The notes beneath the pieces are model-generated. The model was not told where the DNA came from. It searched no databases and saw nothing but the letters and a program-made list of their open reading frames with translations. 64,000 bases of DNA, taken from the NCBI RefSeq assembly GCF_001684965.1, contig NZ_MAYG01000012.1, positions 248,001 to 312,000 of the forward strand, in the 5' to 3' direction. Position 1 is the stretch's first letter. Every line of letters starts with the position of its first letter. Source of the DNA: Chryseobacterium arthrosphaerae. Its GTDB lineage: Bacteria; Bacteroidota; Bacteroidia; Flavobacteriales; Weeksellaceae. A program made the position numbers and the translations under genes. This document shows positions 9,006 through 17,523 of this stretch, piece by piece.

Positions 9006-10502
9006 ATGTCTATTATAGGAAAAATTATACGTGTAAATGAATTGCCTCCAATAGGAGAAAGAGAAACCAATGTCATTTACCAGGTAGCCGAACCGGGCTC
9101 ACCCATTTATACAGATTACGCGATTGATCAGAATGGAGACCTGAAAACCCATGCCGTTACCGATGGCAGTATTCCGCTGGAACTGGCAGATACCCATCTT
9201 TCGATTTCAAATGCTGCATTTGTTACAGAAGGAATCAAAAGCCAGGCGCAGTACAATACGCATACGAGAGAAAAGCTGGATCAAAAGCTGGATATGCCTT
9301 CCGTTGAAGGAAATGCCCAGGATTATCCAAAAATTGTAGGACTGGATGATAATGGAAAAGTAGCAAAACTGCCGGCGGGAGATCTGGGAAAAAACATAGC
9401 CAATTCTTCTCTCACTACTGTGCCAGGCGCAGGATTGGCACTTGGAGCCAACTGGACTCTGAGCACTTCCGGGTTTTATTATTTGATAACAGGGTTAAGT
9501 GATAAATCTGCAGATACAACCTTCAACAGAATGATGGTACAGAACTCTTCCGGGCAGATTTCGTGGAGCAATGGTAAAAATATGATTTCCAATTACCCAC
9601 TATTGTTGAATGATACGGAAAAATTAGCATGGAGAAACCGTATGAAACTTTCGACAGAGAACTTTTCAACCGGAACTCCCAGAATAGATGTACTGCTACT
9701 GCCATTTATTGACAATACAAAAAACTTTATTCAATACACCACATTAGTAGGATTAAACTTATTTGTAGATAACGTCTCTCCTAATGCACATATTAAAGTG
9801 AAAAGGATGAAAGATGTTAATGGAATCAATTTGTCAGTTCCTGAAGAATATAACATAGATAATTTTACTGTAATGCAAAACTTTCCCAATAATCTGAATT
9901 TTGGGATCAACTGGAGTACAAAGCCGGAGGGATATTATCAGGTATTCGTTACCCATAATGGGCTGACAAATGCAAGTTCCCCAGAGTTGATTGTAAAAGC
10001 AGGACTTACATATAGCCAATTTACAGGAATTGCTAATTGGACAACAGTAACGGGAAGCGCAACAATAACTGATACCTCTATTTCATTATCTCAAGGTTCA
10101 ACAGCGCAATCCGATAATTTAATTTCTATTTCTGATATTAATTCCGGCTTTATGGTTTCTTTTTTAGTAAATAATAATCTGGGCAACTACGGGGCTAATT
10201 TTGTCAATAACTTTCAAGGAGGAATTTTGGGAGAGGATGGATCATTTTATGGTTTTATAAATTATGGTGGTGATGGAAGCTGGAAAATTCATCAGGGTGA
10301 TCTTTTGCCTGTGAGAAATGAAACCTTTCATATCGCATATTATAACGGAGTTGTATATATCATTGCTGAAAGTAATGGAATAACCTATCAACAATTTAAC
10401 TCTTCCTTTAACTTGCATCCTAAGAGATTTTACCTCGCAAGAGGAACTGGCGGTCAAGGATCGCTGTCTATGAATTTACTTGGAAAAATATTATTGTCTT
10501 AA
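9006..10502 (+). CDS. Tail-fibre-like / adhesin-like protein of toxin cluster
   Basis: This 498-aa protein begins MSIIGKIIRVNELPPIGERETNVIYQV. Residues 1-130 read like the N-terminal segment of phage tail-fibre or collar proteins (short repeats such as YAIDQNGDLKTHAV, and IKSQAQYNTHTREKLDQKLD resembling a coiled-coil connector). Residues 335-498 form a separate beta-rich, glycine/asparagine-rich domain resembling a lectin-like sandwich (NWTTVTGSATITDTSISLSQG). There is no signal peptide or sorting tail, so it is unlikely to leave the cell by the Sec pathway. It follows the 1311-aa gene by 29 bp and precedes the 159-aa gene by 12 bp. A binding or targeting role is inferred; the exact family is not known to me. 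Confidence 0.75.
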   Translation: MSIIGKIIRVNELPPIGERETNVIYQVAEPGSPIYTDYAIDQNGDLKTHAVTDGSIPLELADTHLSISNAAFVTEGIKSQAQYNTHTREKLDQKLDMPSVEGNAQDYPKIVGLDDNGKVAKLPAGDLGKNIANSSLTTVPGAGLALGANWTLSTSGFYYLITGLSDKSADTTFNRMMVQNSSGQISWSNGKNMISNYPLLLNDTEKLAWRNRMKLSTENFSTGTPRIDVLLLPFIDNTKNFIQYTTLVGLNLFVDNVSPNAHIKVKRMKDVNGINLSVPEEYNIDNFTVMQNFPNNLNFGINWSTKPEGYYQVFVTHNGLTNASSPELIVKAGLTYSQFTGIANWTTVTGSATITDTSISLSQGSTAQSDNLISISDINSGFMVSFLVNNNLGNYGANFVNNFQGGILGEDGSFYGFINYGGDGSWKIHQGDLLPVRNETFHIAYYNGVVYIIAESNGITYQQFNSSFNLHPKRFYLARGTGGQGSLSMNLLGKILLS

Positions 10503-10514
10503 CAAAATAAAATT

Positions 10515-10994
10515 ATGAATACACATTTAATTATACCGGAAAATATTAAGGAAATCCTTACCAACATTGAAAATACACCCCTGAATCTTGCAGAACTACC
10601 GCTACAGGAGCACCCAAAACTGCCACAATTTGAAAGAAGTATCAGGGTTTTGGATATAGATGCCAAATCCAAACAGCAATTTATCTCTTTCAGATATGAG
10701 CAGGTATTGAAAGACAGGGAGACAGGAGAAGAGGTCAACATCTCACTTCCGGCTCCTGAATGGGTTATCTATAAAGAAACGTGGAGCTACCTCCGTGACG
10801 ATAAGAACAATCTGATAGAGCTTCCTTTGGTTGCGGCTACAGCTGATATGGATACTGATAAAGTAAAAGTACCAAGTTATCAGTATATGCTTTGGCTGTT
10901 GAAAAATAATAAGGCAGGTTTTACTGAGCTGCTGGCCTCTTATCTGGATGAATTTGTGAAAAATTGCAGAGACAGTCTGGACAAGCTTTCCTAA
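10515..10994 (+). CDS. 159-aa conserved-context protein of toxin cluster
   Basis: This is a soluble 159-aa protein with no signal peptide, no membrane segment and no motif that I recognise. It contains FRYEQVLKDRETGEEVNISL and EWVIYKETWSYLRDD, which look like mixed alpha/beta structure, and a Leu-rich C-terminal helix (WLLKNNKAGFTELLASYLDEF). It is 12 bp downstream of the tail-fibre-like gene and is followed by an intrinsic terminator at 11010-11035. It therefore closes the first transcript unit of the cluster. A chaperone or adaptor role is possible from its position only. Confidence 0.7.
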   Translation: MNTHLIIPENIKEILTNIENTPLNLAELPLQEHPKLPQFERSIRVLDIDAKSKQQFISFRYEQVLKDRETGEEVNISLPAPEWVIYKETWSYLRDDKNNLIELPLVAATADMDTDKVKVPSYQYMLWLLKNNKAGFTELLASYLDEFVKNCRDSLDKLS

Positions 10995-11009
10995 GAAGTA
11001 TTAATTAAT

Positions 11010-11035
11010 GGCAGAGTGTAATGCTCTGCCTTTTT
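11010..11035 (+). terminator. Intrinsic terminator between 159-aa gene and toxin gene
   Basis: GGCAGAG (11010-11016) pairs with CTCTGCC (11024-11030) around TGTAATG and is followed directly by TTTTT. The hairpin overlaps the first in-frame ATG of the toxin reading frame (11008). This argues that translation really starts at the tandem ATGs at 11050/11053, and that toxin expression depends on read-through or its own promoter. Confidence 0.7.
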
Positions 11036-11049
11036 CAAAAAAAGAAAAA

Positions 11050-13395
11050 ATGATGGAAACACTTGAACTCAGAGAAATCATCAGTAAAGAATGGCGTACC
11101 GATGATTTTATAAGAAAACAGCTGTTGTGTAATAAACTGAAATACAGCAATCAGCTCAGAATGCATTTTATTTTGGACTACAATATCAATGATTATGATG
11201 GAATTGCTGAAGAAAAATACATAAAGGATGATAACGAGAGCAATATATATTTAAAAACATATCTCAATAAGAATGCTGAGATTGTTGATCTGGTCCAAAC
11301 AGAGTGTGAAATCAAATTTGTGATTAATGCTGCACAAGAGCAGATTTCCTGTCAGCTTATTTACTTCTTTCACAGAGATGCCGACCGGGAAGAACTTAGG
11401 AGAAAGAAAGCTATTATATTGGAAACCTTTTCCTATGAGGAATTCAGGAGATTGGTCATGCATGTAGGATTTGATGATTTTGAAAATTATTATAAATACA
11501 AAAACTACTTCACAGAAATCTTTAAATCAAGTTTTCTTAAAGCAAAGAGCGCAGAGGAGCTTAAATTTCTTTACAGCAAGGCGCCAGAATTTGTTCTTCA
11601 GGGAATGGCTCTTGAAAATGAAACGTTATTCGGACATCTGCTTGCCTTAACAAAACTTGATGATACCGGAATTTTCAGTGGATGGAAGGATGGAAGTTCT
11701 GCTTTAGTCAACGTCTTGAAAGCATTTCCTGATCATATTTTTTTATTGAATAAGTTCAGAAAAAGCCCTGAACTCTGTAACAGGATTTATTTCAATCTGG
11801 ATGGAGCAAGCGAGTTTAATGGAGAAATGAAATCCAACCGTCTCATTTTTGCTACCATTCTGATGCAGTATTGTTTGTTTTCTTACAGCCGTCCAAAAGC
11901 AGGAGCTCCAACTTTCAGAATAGGAAATGAGTATAAAGTCAATACTGAAGTCTTTGGGCTTGCGGGAGATATATTGGGTTTTGGAAAATCAGATGAAAAA
12001 ACTTTTTTTCTTCAGCAGCAGAAAGAAGTGACAAAAAGAGTTTTCATCGTACCTAAAGAAGGAGATCCTAATGCAACAGAACAGGTAACAGAAGATCTGG
12101 ATGAAGGAGCAGAGTTTTATCCTCTCGACATGGTTTATTTTATAAAGCAACAGACATCAGAAACCAATGAAGGAGAGGAACAGCAAGGTACAATTATGAT
12201 GGTTCCGGCTATTTATGTAAAAGCATGGGCTGATGCCGAAAAATGGGAAGATATTAATGAAACCATCCGGATTGTGGCTGATATGGTAGGAGTCGTTTTT
12301 GGAATCGGAACATTAGCATTATCCGGAAACCCATACCTGCTCTTGGCTGCGGCGGCAGATCTCAGTTTGGCATTACCGGATCTCACCATACAGGCATTCC
12401 GGGCAGAAATTGCCAAGCTTCCCGGAGGAGATGAGTTTCTGCGGCAGTGGGATCTTATTTATAACGTATTGGGATCTGCTGTAGCTGCACCACAGCTTGT
12501 CGTTGGTTTAGCACAACTTACTGCTGCTTTTTACAGAAGTTGCTTAAGTTTATTGAGAGCATCAGTGAATGTTGCAGAAAATGTGAAACAGGGCTTGCGT
12601 GCAAGTGCAATTTCCGTATTTTTGGATCTGAACAGTGGCACTTTTCAAAGAAAAGACCTTCGTATGTTTAGTCCTACAGAATGGGTAATCCCAAGCGCAG
12701 GGTTCATTTCAAAAACATCAGAATGTGATGCTTTGATACAAAATGGAGCTTTCTTTATAGACCTAAATATAAATGCAGTTGCCAGTAAAAAAGAATTTGG
12801 TCTTGTTTATAATGGAAAAGTAATAGTAAAGGGAAATAGATTTGATAAATCTTACGCTGGAACTTTACAAAATCTAAAAAAAGTAAGTCATAATGTAGAT
12901 AAGGTAAAAGAATATTTGGACAGCTTAGAAAGATTTTCAAATATACAATCTGGAGAAGCTTTTAAACATCTTTATGAAGTCCTCCCTTTGTTTAATAAAA
13001 AAATAATTGTTGTTGATGGTAAAGAGTTTTTAGTCGAAGTATCAACTACACATTGTGTTAATATGGTTTTGGCTGTTGATGAATATTTAAAAACTGGAAA
13101 AATATCAATAGCTCTTCCTTCAGGCAGACAAAAAATTGAAGTTTTGTCAACTCTTTATAATGAAAAATATAATAGATTTACATATTTCCAAAGAAAGACA
13201 ATTCCGCAAATAAAAATAAATATGAAGGAAGGGGAAAGAGGGATTATATTTGGAGAAAGAACATATCCAGACCCCGGGCATGTTTTTAATATTATTAAAA
13301 AAGACGGGGAGCTACATTTTCCAGATGGACAAGCAGGTAAAGGTGCGAACCTTAAAGATGGGTTTGAGTACTTTAAATATTTAAAAATAGAATAA
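11050..13395 (+). CDS. Polymorphic toxin with C-terminal papain-fold (Tox-PL type) domain
   Basis: The protein has 781 aa from ATG 11050; the earlier ATG at 11008 lies in a terminator hairpin. The N-terminal ~400 residues are unique to this cluster. Near residues 415-510 are hydrophobic stretches (VADMVGVVFGIGTLALSG, GSAVAAPQLVVGLAQL), as in pre-toxin regions. The last ~130 residues contain THCVNMVLAVDEYLKTGK and DPGHVFNIIKKDGELHFPDGQ. This is the Cys / GH-x-FN / DGQ pattern of papain-fold toxin domains, some of which deamidate or cleave host proteins. The DNA of the C-terminal part, from about 12.75 kb, is visibly more AT-rich, a sign of toxin-tip exchange. The immunity gene follows after 2 bp. 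Confidence 0.8.
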   Translation: MMETLELREIISKEWRTDDFIRKQLLCNKLKYSNQLRMHFILDYNINDYDGIAEEKYIKDDNESNIYLKTYLNKNAEIVDLVQTECEIKFVINAAQEQISCQLIYFFHRDADREELRRKKAIILETFSYEEFRRLVMHVGFDDFENYYKYKNYFTEIFKSSFLKAKSAEELKFLYSKAPEFVLQGMALENETLFGHLLALTKLDDTGIFSGWKDGSSALVNVLKAFPDHIFLLNKFRKSPELCNRIYFNLDGASEFNGEMKSNRLIFATILMQYCLFSYSRPKAGAPTFRIGNEYKVNTEVFGLAGDILGFGKSDEKTFFLQQQKEVTKRVFIVPKEGDPNATEQVTEDLDEGAEFYPLDMVYFIKQQTSETNEGEEQQGTIMMVPAIYVKAWADAEKWEDINETIRIVADMVGVVFGIGTLALSGNPYLLLAAAADLSLALPDLTIQAFRAEIAKLPGGDEFLRQWDLIYNVLGSAVAAPQLVVGLAQLTAAFYRSCLSLLRASVNVAENVKQGLRASAISVFLDLNSGTFQRKDLRMFSPTEWVIPSAGFISKTSECDALIQNGAFFIDLNINAVASKKEFGLVYNGKVIVKGNRFDKSYAGTLQNLKKVSHNVDKVKEYLDSLERFSNIQSGEAFKHLYEVLPLFNKKIIVVDGKEFLVEVSTTHCVNMVLAVDEYLKTGKISIALPSGRQKIEVLSTLYNEKYNRFTYFQRKTIPQIKINMKEGERGIIFGERTYPDPGHVFNIIKKDGELHFPDGQAGKGANLKDGFEYFKYLKIE

Positions 13396-13397
13396 TT

Positions 13398-13700
13398 ATG
13401 TTAACAGAAAATGAGATATTAAAGATTGCAAAAAAATACGTTTCAGAATCTGAAAAAGATTTCAAAACTCAAATGGTTCTATTAGAAGATTATATAGTAA
13501 AGAAAAGTTATGGGTACATATTTTTTTATACTACTAAGGCAAAATTTGAGAATCCGGAAAGTGAAATTGATATTGTGGGAAATGCTCCTTTTATAGTAGA
13601 ACGTAAATCTGGTAAAATAGTTGAATTTGGAACAGCTAGGTCTTCAACTTATTACATTGAAGAATATGAAGCAGGCAGATGGCCTTTAAAGAACTTTTAA
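13398..13700 (+). CDS. YrhB/Imm35-like immunity protein
   Basis: This 100-aa cytosolic protein lies 2 bp after the toxin gene on the same strand. KKSYGYIFFYTTKAKFE, IVGNAPFIVERKSGKIVEFGTA and EEYEAGRW follow the pattern of the YrhB domain / Imm35 immunity family (YGW-x-F-F ... GNaP-iiVdk-sG). Imm35 proteins are commonly encoded next to papain-fold toxins, so neutralisation of the adjacent toxin domain is the likely role. Its DNA is as AT-rich as the toxin tip, which suggests that tip and immunity gene moved together. A 12-bp-stem terminator follows at 13846. Confidence 0.8.
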   Translation: MLTENEILKIAKKYVSESEKDFKTQMVLLEDYIVKKSYGYIFFYTTKAKFENPESEIDIVGNAPFIVERKSGKIVEFGTARSSTYYIEEYEAGRWPLKNF

Positions 13701-13845
13701 AATATTATAATTCTCTATATATTGATTTAATGGATACTTTGTCATAAATTGAGAGAAAAATAGAGTTTTAAAAGAAATAATTAAAGTTGATAACTTAGTG
13801 GAGATTATATGATCAGATTATCTGAAATAGAAAATATGTAAAAAA

Positions 13846-13873
13846 GAGGCTGTCTCAAAAGTGAGACAGCCTC
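13846..13873. terminator. Bidirectional intrinsic terminator of a repeated type
   Basis: GAGGCTGTCTCA (13846-13857) pairs perfectly with TGAGACAGCCTC (13862-13873) around AAAG. It lies between the convergent immunity gene (plus) and protease gene (minus). A degenerate relative of the same stem occurs at 35083-35125. Confidence 0.85.
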
Positions 13874-13898
13874 ATTGTTATTGAAAATCCAAAACTCA

Positions 13899-14909
13899 CT
13901 AAGGATGCTCATTTCTTGCTCTGATCACCAGATTTACCAGATCTGATCCGCCGCTTGCAAAATTATCGTTCGGATTGTGAGCACTTTGGGTGGCTACAGC
14001 ATAAGGTGCCCCATCCCAGTAACCCCAGAAAGGACCTCCGCTTTGTCCCGGCCAGATATCGGCTTTATGGCTCATGCTTTCATTGTCGTCGGCACTCCAG
14101 AAGTCACCATCCAGGGCAATTCCGGTTTGATAAGTGGGTCTCTGGGTTCCGGTAAGATCTCCCGGATAACCTGCATGAGTCCAGTAGGCGCCTCCGTCCC
14201 ATGAATCGGAGTAGGATTTTGATCCCAGCCATCCCGTGCTGTTTCCTATGGGTCTGTCTAAGACAATAACGACATAGTCATATTGTATTTCCGTAGAATC
14301 GATGCCGGGGCCGGATACTTTATACTTATAATAGGTCAGCGTACCCCAGGCGGTTCCGTAGGGAGCACTTCCGTTATAATACATTGGGGTAAATTTCAGC
14401 CACCCTGTAGTATTGTTAGCCTGCCAGTCAACAATATGGGAACAGGTAAGAAGGTGTCTTGGTCCGATCATAACGCCGCTTCCTGAGCCTAAAGCACTTT
14501 CAACCCTGCCGACACATCTCCATGGATATGCCGTAGAATTATAAACTTTTCTTTGATCGGCCCCGAATATCGTTCTTGCATTTTCAGGAGTTAAGAAAGA
14601 ATCCCTGTCAATAAATTTAGGCTTACGGTCTTTTTTAGGCTCTAATTTTGGGCTGTATTCAAAATCAGCATGGGTAGGGTAAAAGTGATCCGTTTCAACA
14701 GATCTGTTTTCGGCTGTTTTTTCATCCATAAGCATTCCTATAGCCTTCATTCCTTTAGGGAAAGTTCTTCCGTTAATGGTTTCCATGGCTGGTGCCTGGC
14801 TGAATAGTTTTTCAACAGCAGCTGGTTTTTCAGTTGATTTTGCTTTCACAGTTCTGAGTCTTGATACTTCTTCAGAAGTCATTGGGTTGTTGTTTTCAAT
14901 TTTAGACAT
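13899..14909 (-). CDS. Trypsin-like serine protease (S1/V8 type), cytosolic
   Basis: The protein has 336 aa. It has a chymotrypsin-fold protease domain at about residues 128-330. The catalytic triad is visible as His158 in LLTCSHIVDW, Asp211 in IQYDYVVIVLD and Ser290 in PGQSGGPFWG. The layout resembles V8/glutamyl-endopeptidase-like proteases. Residues 1-125 are a charged pro-region-like stretch without hydrophobic core, and there is no signal peptide or sorting tail, so the protein is predicted to be cytosolic. That is unusual for this family. The gene follows the caspase-family gene by 73 bp on the same strand, suggesting a joint proteolytic system. The substrate is unknown. Confidence 0.85.
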   Translation of the reverse strand: MSKIENNNPMTSEEVSRLRTVKAKSTEKPAAVEKLFSQAPAMETINGRTFPKGMKAIGMLMDEKTAENRSVETDHFYPTHADFEYSPKLEPKKDRKPKFIDRDSFLTPENARTIFGADQRKVYNSTAYPWRCVGRVESALGSGSGVMIGPRHLLTCSHIVDWQANNTTGWLKFTPMYYNGSAPYGTAWGTLTYYKYKVSGPGIDSTEIQYDYVVIVLDRPIGNSTGWLGSKSYSDSWDGGAYWTHAGYPGDLTGTQRPTYQTGIALDGDFWSADDNESMSHKADIWPGQSGGPFWGYWDGAPYAVATQSAHNPNDNFASGGSDLVNLVIRARNEHP

Positions 14910-14982
14910 GATTATTATTTTTAATCTGATTATTTCCTACTCTTTTAATGGTTTTTCGGATTCCACCGGTAATGGGTATTGT

Positions 14983-15828
14983 TTAATTGAATATTTTTTG
15001 GGAAAATTCTGTGCTTATACTTTCTGTTTGGTTGATCTGGGCGGCTCCCATAGCTGCTAAGGCAATAGCAACCTGTTTATCAAGGGTTTTTCTGACAATA
15101 TTTCCGTTGGTTGCCCGTAATATTTTACAGAAATGATAGGTAAAGTAACCTCTTATCTGCCCGCTCAAATTTCCTTCCATAGATACCTGGTTGTCCCTGG
15201 CTGCAGCCCATAAGGTGTGATTCATCCCGGCAACAGGTACGAGGGCTTTGGTAAGGACGGCTGATTTTTTAGCATGCTTGGAAGACTCCATTTCATTGGC
15301 ATAGGTCATGTAAAATTCATCTTCAAGCATTGGCGGAATAAAACGTGCTGTTTCATTGAGGAAATCTGTTTCCAGTCCCAGGTCCATTTTTCTGGTTCCT
15401 GTTCCTGAATAGCAGCAGTCAAAAATGACCTCCATATTCACTCCGGCTTTTAACTTGCTGAGGACGGTTTTAAAATCATCATCACGAATTACGCCGGCAC
15501 TTGCATAGTCGTGTGGGCAAACGGCCTCATCCAGGCCATCTATCTCCAGATCAGAACCGATGTTGGCAACTCTGGTTCCGTGTCCTGAATAATAGAACAC
15601 AAGAGAATCTCCTTTTACACTTGTGCTGATCATTGATTTCAGATAATTCAATATATTGGCCCTTGTAGCATTCTGGTTGGTCAGGATTTTAATCTTTGCC
15701 GGACTAAAGCCACAGATCACCAATGTATTGGCCATATCTCTCGCATCATTTACACAGCCGTTGAGGTCCGGCCCTCCGTATCCGATAGGTGCGTAGTCAT
15801 TAATACCTACAATAAGTGCTTTTTTCAT
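14983..15828 (-). CDS. Caspase-family (C14, metacaspase-like) protease
   Basis: This 281-aa protein is essentially a bare caspase p20-like domain. It starts MKKALIVGINDYAPIGYGGP and has the catalytic His83 in VFYYSGHGTRV and the Cys pair at 138-139 in IFDCCYSGTG. The acidic S1-pocket-type residues usual in metacaspases (Arg/Lys-specific) are plausible around DGLDEAVCPHDY. There is no signal peptide, so it should be cytosolic. It is the first gene of a two-gene unit with the trypsin-like protease. Bacterial caspase/trypsin-like pairs are recurrent in conflict and regulated-death contexts (family knowledge). No gasdermin-like or sensor gene is visible next to it. Confidence 0.88.
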   Translation of the reverse strand: MKKALIVGINDYAPIGYGGPDLNGCVNDARDMANTLVICGFSPAKIKILTNQNATRANILNYLKSMISTSVKGDSLVFYYSGHGTRVANIGSDLEIDGLDEAVCPHDYASAGVIRDDDFKTVLSKLKAGVNMEVIFDCCYSGTGTRKMDLGLETDFLNETARFIPPMLEDEFYMTYANEMESSKHAKKSAVLTKALVPVAGMNHTLWAAARDNQVSMEGNLSGQIRGYFTYHFCKILRATNGNIVRKTLDKQVAIALAAMGAAQINQTESISTEFSQKIFN

Positions 15829-16015
15829 TGTATTAGTTTTAAAATTTTCCCTACTCTGTTCCGGCTTTTCGGGTTCTGCCTTTCTTTGTTTTTCTGTGAC
15901 AAAATTCCACCATTCTGAGGCACAAAAACAGAGGATAAAACTCTATTTTGGAAAGGTGAAAAGCCCCTTTTTTTAAGATTTTTATACTTTGATTGTCAGG
16001 TGGATGTAATAAAAA

Positions 16016-16042
16016 ATCCGGCAGCTGAATAAGCTGCCGGAT
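16016..16042 (-). terminator. Intrinsic terminator of the two-component operon
   Basis: ATCCGGCAGCT (16016-16026) pairs with AGCTGCCGGAT (16032-16042) around GAATA. On the minus strand the stem is followed by TTTTTT, so it ends the transcript that leaves the response-regulator gene at 16100. Confidence 0.88.
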
Positions 16043-16099
16043 AATAGGTAGAAGGTAAAGATTTTTATTATTGATTCAATAAATAGGGTGCAAATACCC

Positions 16100-16744
16100 T
16101 CAGCAAAGATCATGTTTTAAAGCAAAAAGGACCAGGCCCGCTCTGTTCTTGATATCCAGTTTAAGGAAAACAGAATCTCTGTAACCGTCAATGGTTTTGG
16201 GGCTTAAGCACATTTTATCGGCTATTTCCTTATAGGTAAGTTCACTGCAGGCCCATTTTATAAATTCCTTTTCCCTGTCTTTCAGCTCCGAAAGAAGAGA
16301 AGCGGTCTTTATCTCTTCTGTTTTTACTTTCAATAATTTCTGGGCGACAAAATCTGTATAAAAGCTTCCCTTTTCAAAGACGGTATCTATAGCCTGAAAG
16401 AGAATGGACGGCTGCATATCTTTCAGCAGATATCCTTTAGCTCCGGCTTTCAGCATCTTGATGAGTATTTTTTCGTCATCATCCATGGTCAGGGCAATCA
16501 CTCTGATGTCGGGGAAGTGCTCGCTGAGCCATTCTGTAGTTTCTATGCCGTTTTTATAAGGCATATTCACATCCATCAGGACTACAGCAGGCAATTCGGA
16601 TGCTTTTTCCACTGCTGCAATAAAATCTTCCCCGTTGGGATGATTCATAATCACTTTATATTGAGTGTTTTCTGTGATCATGTTTTCCAGTGCTTTGGAA
16701 ATTAAAGTATGATCATCAACAATGGCTATGGGAATCGTTTTCAT
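16100..16744 (-). CDS. NarL/LuxR-type response regulator
   Basis: The protein has 214 aa. A receiver domain (residues 3-120) has the acidic pair Asp10/Asp11 and the phosphoacceptor Asp58 in VVLMDVNMPYKNG. A C-terminal LuxR-type helix-turn-helix is read as LSELKDREKEFIKWACSELTYKEIADKMCLSPKTIDGYRDSV. It is a DNA-binding transcription factor controlled by the sensor kinase whose stop codon overlaps its start by 4 bp. It is the last gene of a four-gene minus-strand operon with a membrane protein and a lipoprotein. The targets are unknown. Confidence 0.92.
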   Translation of the reverse strand: MKTIPIAIVDDHTLISKALENMITENTQYKVIMNHPNGEDFIAAVEKASELPAVVLMDVNMPYKNGIETTEWLSEHFPDIRVIALTMDDDEKILIKMLKAGAKGYLLKDMQPSILFQAIDTVFEKGSFYTDFVAQKLLKVKTEEIKTASLLSELKDREKEFIKWACSELTYKEIADKMCLSPKTIDGYRDSVFLKLDIKNRAGLVLFALKHDLC

Positions 16745-17511
16745 AATAAATTTTTGTAGTAGGTTATCAAAATCTGTGTTCCTTTATTCAATTCTGATTG
16801 TATAGACAGGCTGGCATGGATCAGTTTGGCCCTCAGTTCCATATTTTTCAATCCGGAACCGTCCTGAATAATGCTTGTATCAAAACCTTTTCCGTTGTCA
16901 GATATCCTGATGTGGAGCGTTTCACTATTGTCGTGCAGCTGTATGGATACGTTTTTGGCTTTAGAGTGTTTGAGGATATTGCTGATGCTTTCCTGAACAA
17001 TTCTGAAGAGGATCAGGCCGTGTTTAGGGGAAATATCAATATCCTGTTTTTCAGTGATGAATTCTATTTTTAATAATTTAAGCTTTTTTATCCTTTGAAC
17101 CTCTCTTTCTATGGATTCTGCCAGTCCGAAATGAATGATCTGTTCAGTGATTAATGTTTTAGACAGATTTCTTATATCCTGTATGCATTCACCCAGCAAT
17201 TCATTCAGCTCATGCAGTTCATCTTTCTCTGCATTTTTAAGCTTGGTGATCAGTTGATTCTGCCGCAGCCGGACAACGGAAAGTTTTTGCCCCAGATCAT
17301 CATGAAGTTCCTGACCTATATAATTGAGGGTTTGTTCCTTGATCTCCACCTGGGACGTGGCCAGTTCTTTTTCAAAGCGGAGATCTTTTTCTTTCTGCGC
17401 AATCAGAAGGTTGGTCTTTTTCTTAATAAAAACCACATAAATGAAGATCATTGTCAGAACAACGATGAATAAGGTTATTGTGGAGATAATGACCAAATTG
17501 TTTTCTTCCAT
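16741..17511 (-). CDS. Membrane sensor histidine kinase (HisKA_3 / HATPase)
   Basis: This 256-aa protein has one N-terminal membrane helix (about residues 6-29) and a short coiled-coil linker. The HisKA_3 dimerisation box carries phospho-His70 in YIGQELHDDLGQKLS, and an HATPase domain shows ISNILKHSKA and RISDNGKGFD. There is no extracellular sensor domain, so the signal is probably received through the membrane or from the partner membrane protein encoded 12 bp upstream. It is translationally coupled to the response regulator (4-bp overlap). It belongs to the NarX/DegS-like kinase class typical of Bacteroidota. Confidence 0.92.
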   Translation of the reverse strand: MEENNLVIISTITLFIVVLTMIFIYVVFIKKKTNLLIAQKEKDLRFEKELATSQVEIKEQTLNYIGQELHDDLGQKLSVVRLRQNQLITKLKNAEKDELHELNELLGECIQDIRNLSKTLITEQIIHFGLAESIEREVQRIKKLKLLKIEFITEKQDIDISPKHGLILFRIVQESISNILKHSKAKNVSIQLHDNSETLHIRISDNGKGFDTSIIQDGSGLKNMELRAKLIHASLSIQSELNKGTQILITYYKNLL

Positions 17512-17523
17512 AGATCAGCGGTT

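Noticed and set aside
5041..13700. Type VI secretion or classical contractile injection locus
   Set aside because: No sheath, tube, spike, baseplate, ClpV-like ATPase or membrane-complex genes are seen, so only an unknown delivery route can be proposed.
13846..13873. Inverted repeat of an insertion sequence
   Set aside because: No transposase is nearby, the stem has a 4-nt loop, and its position between convergent genes is that of a terminator.
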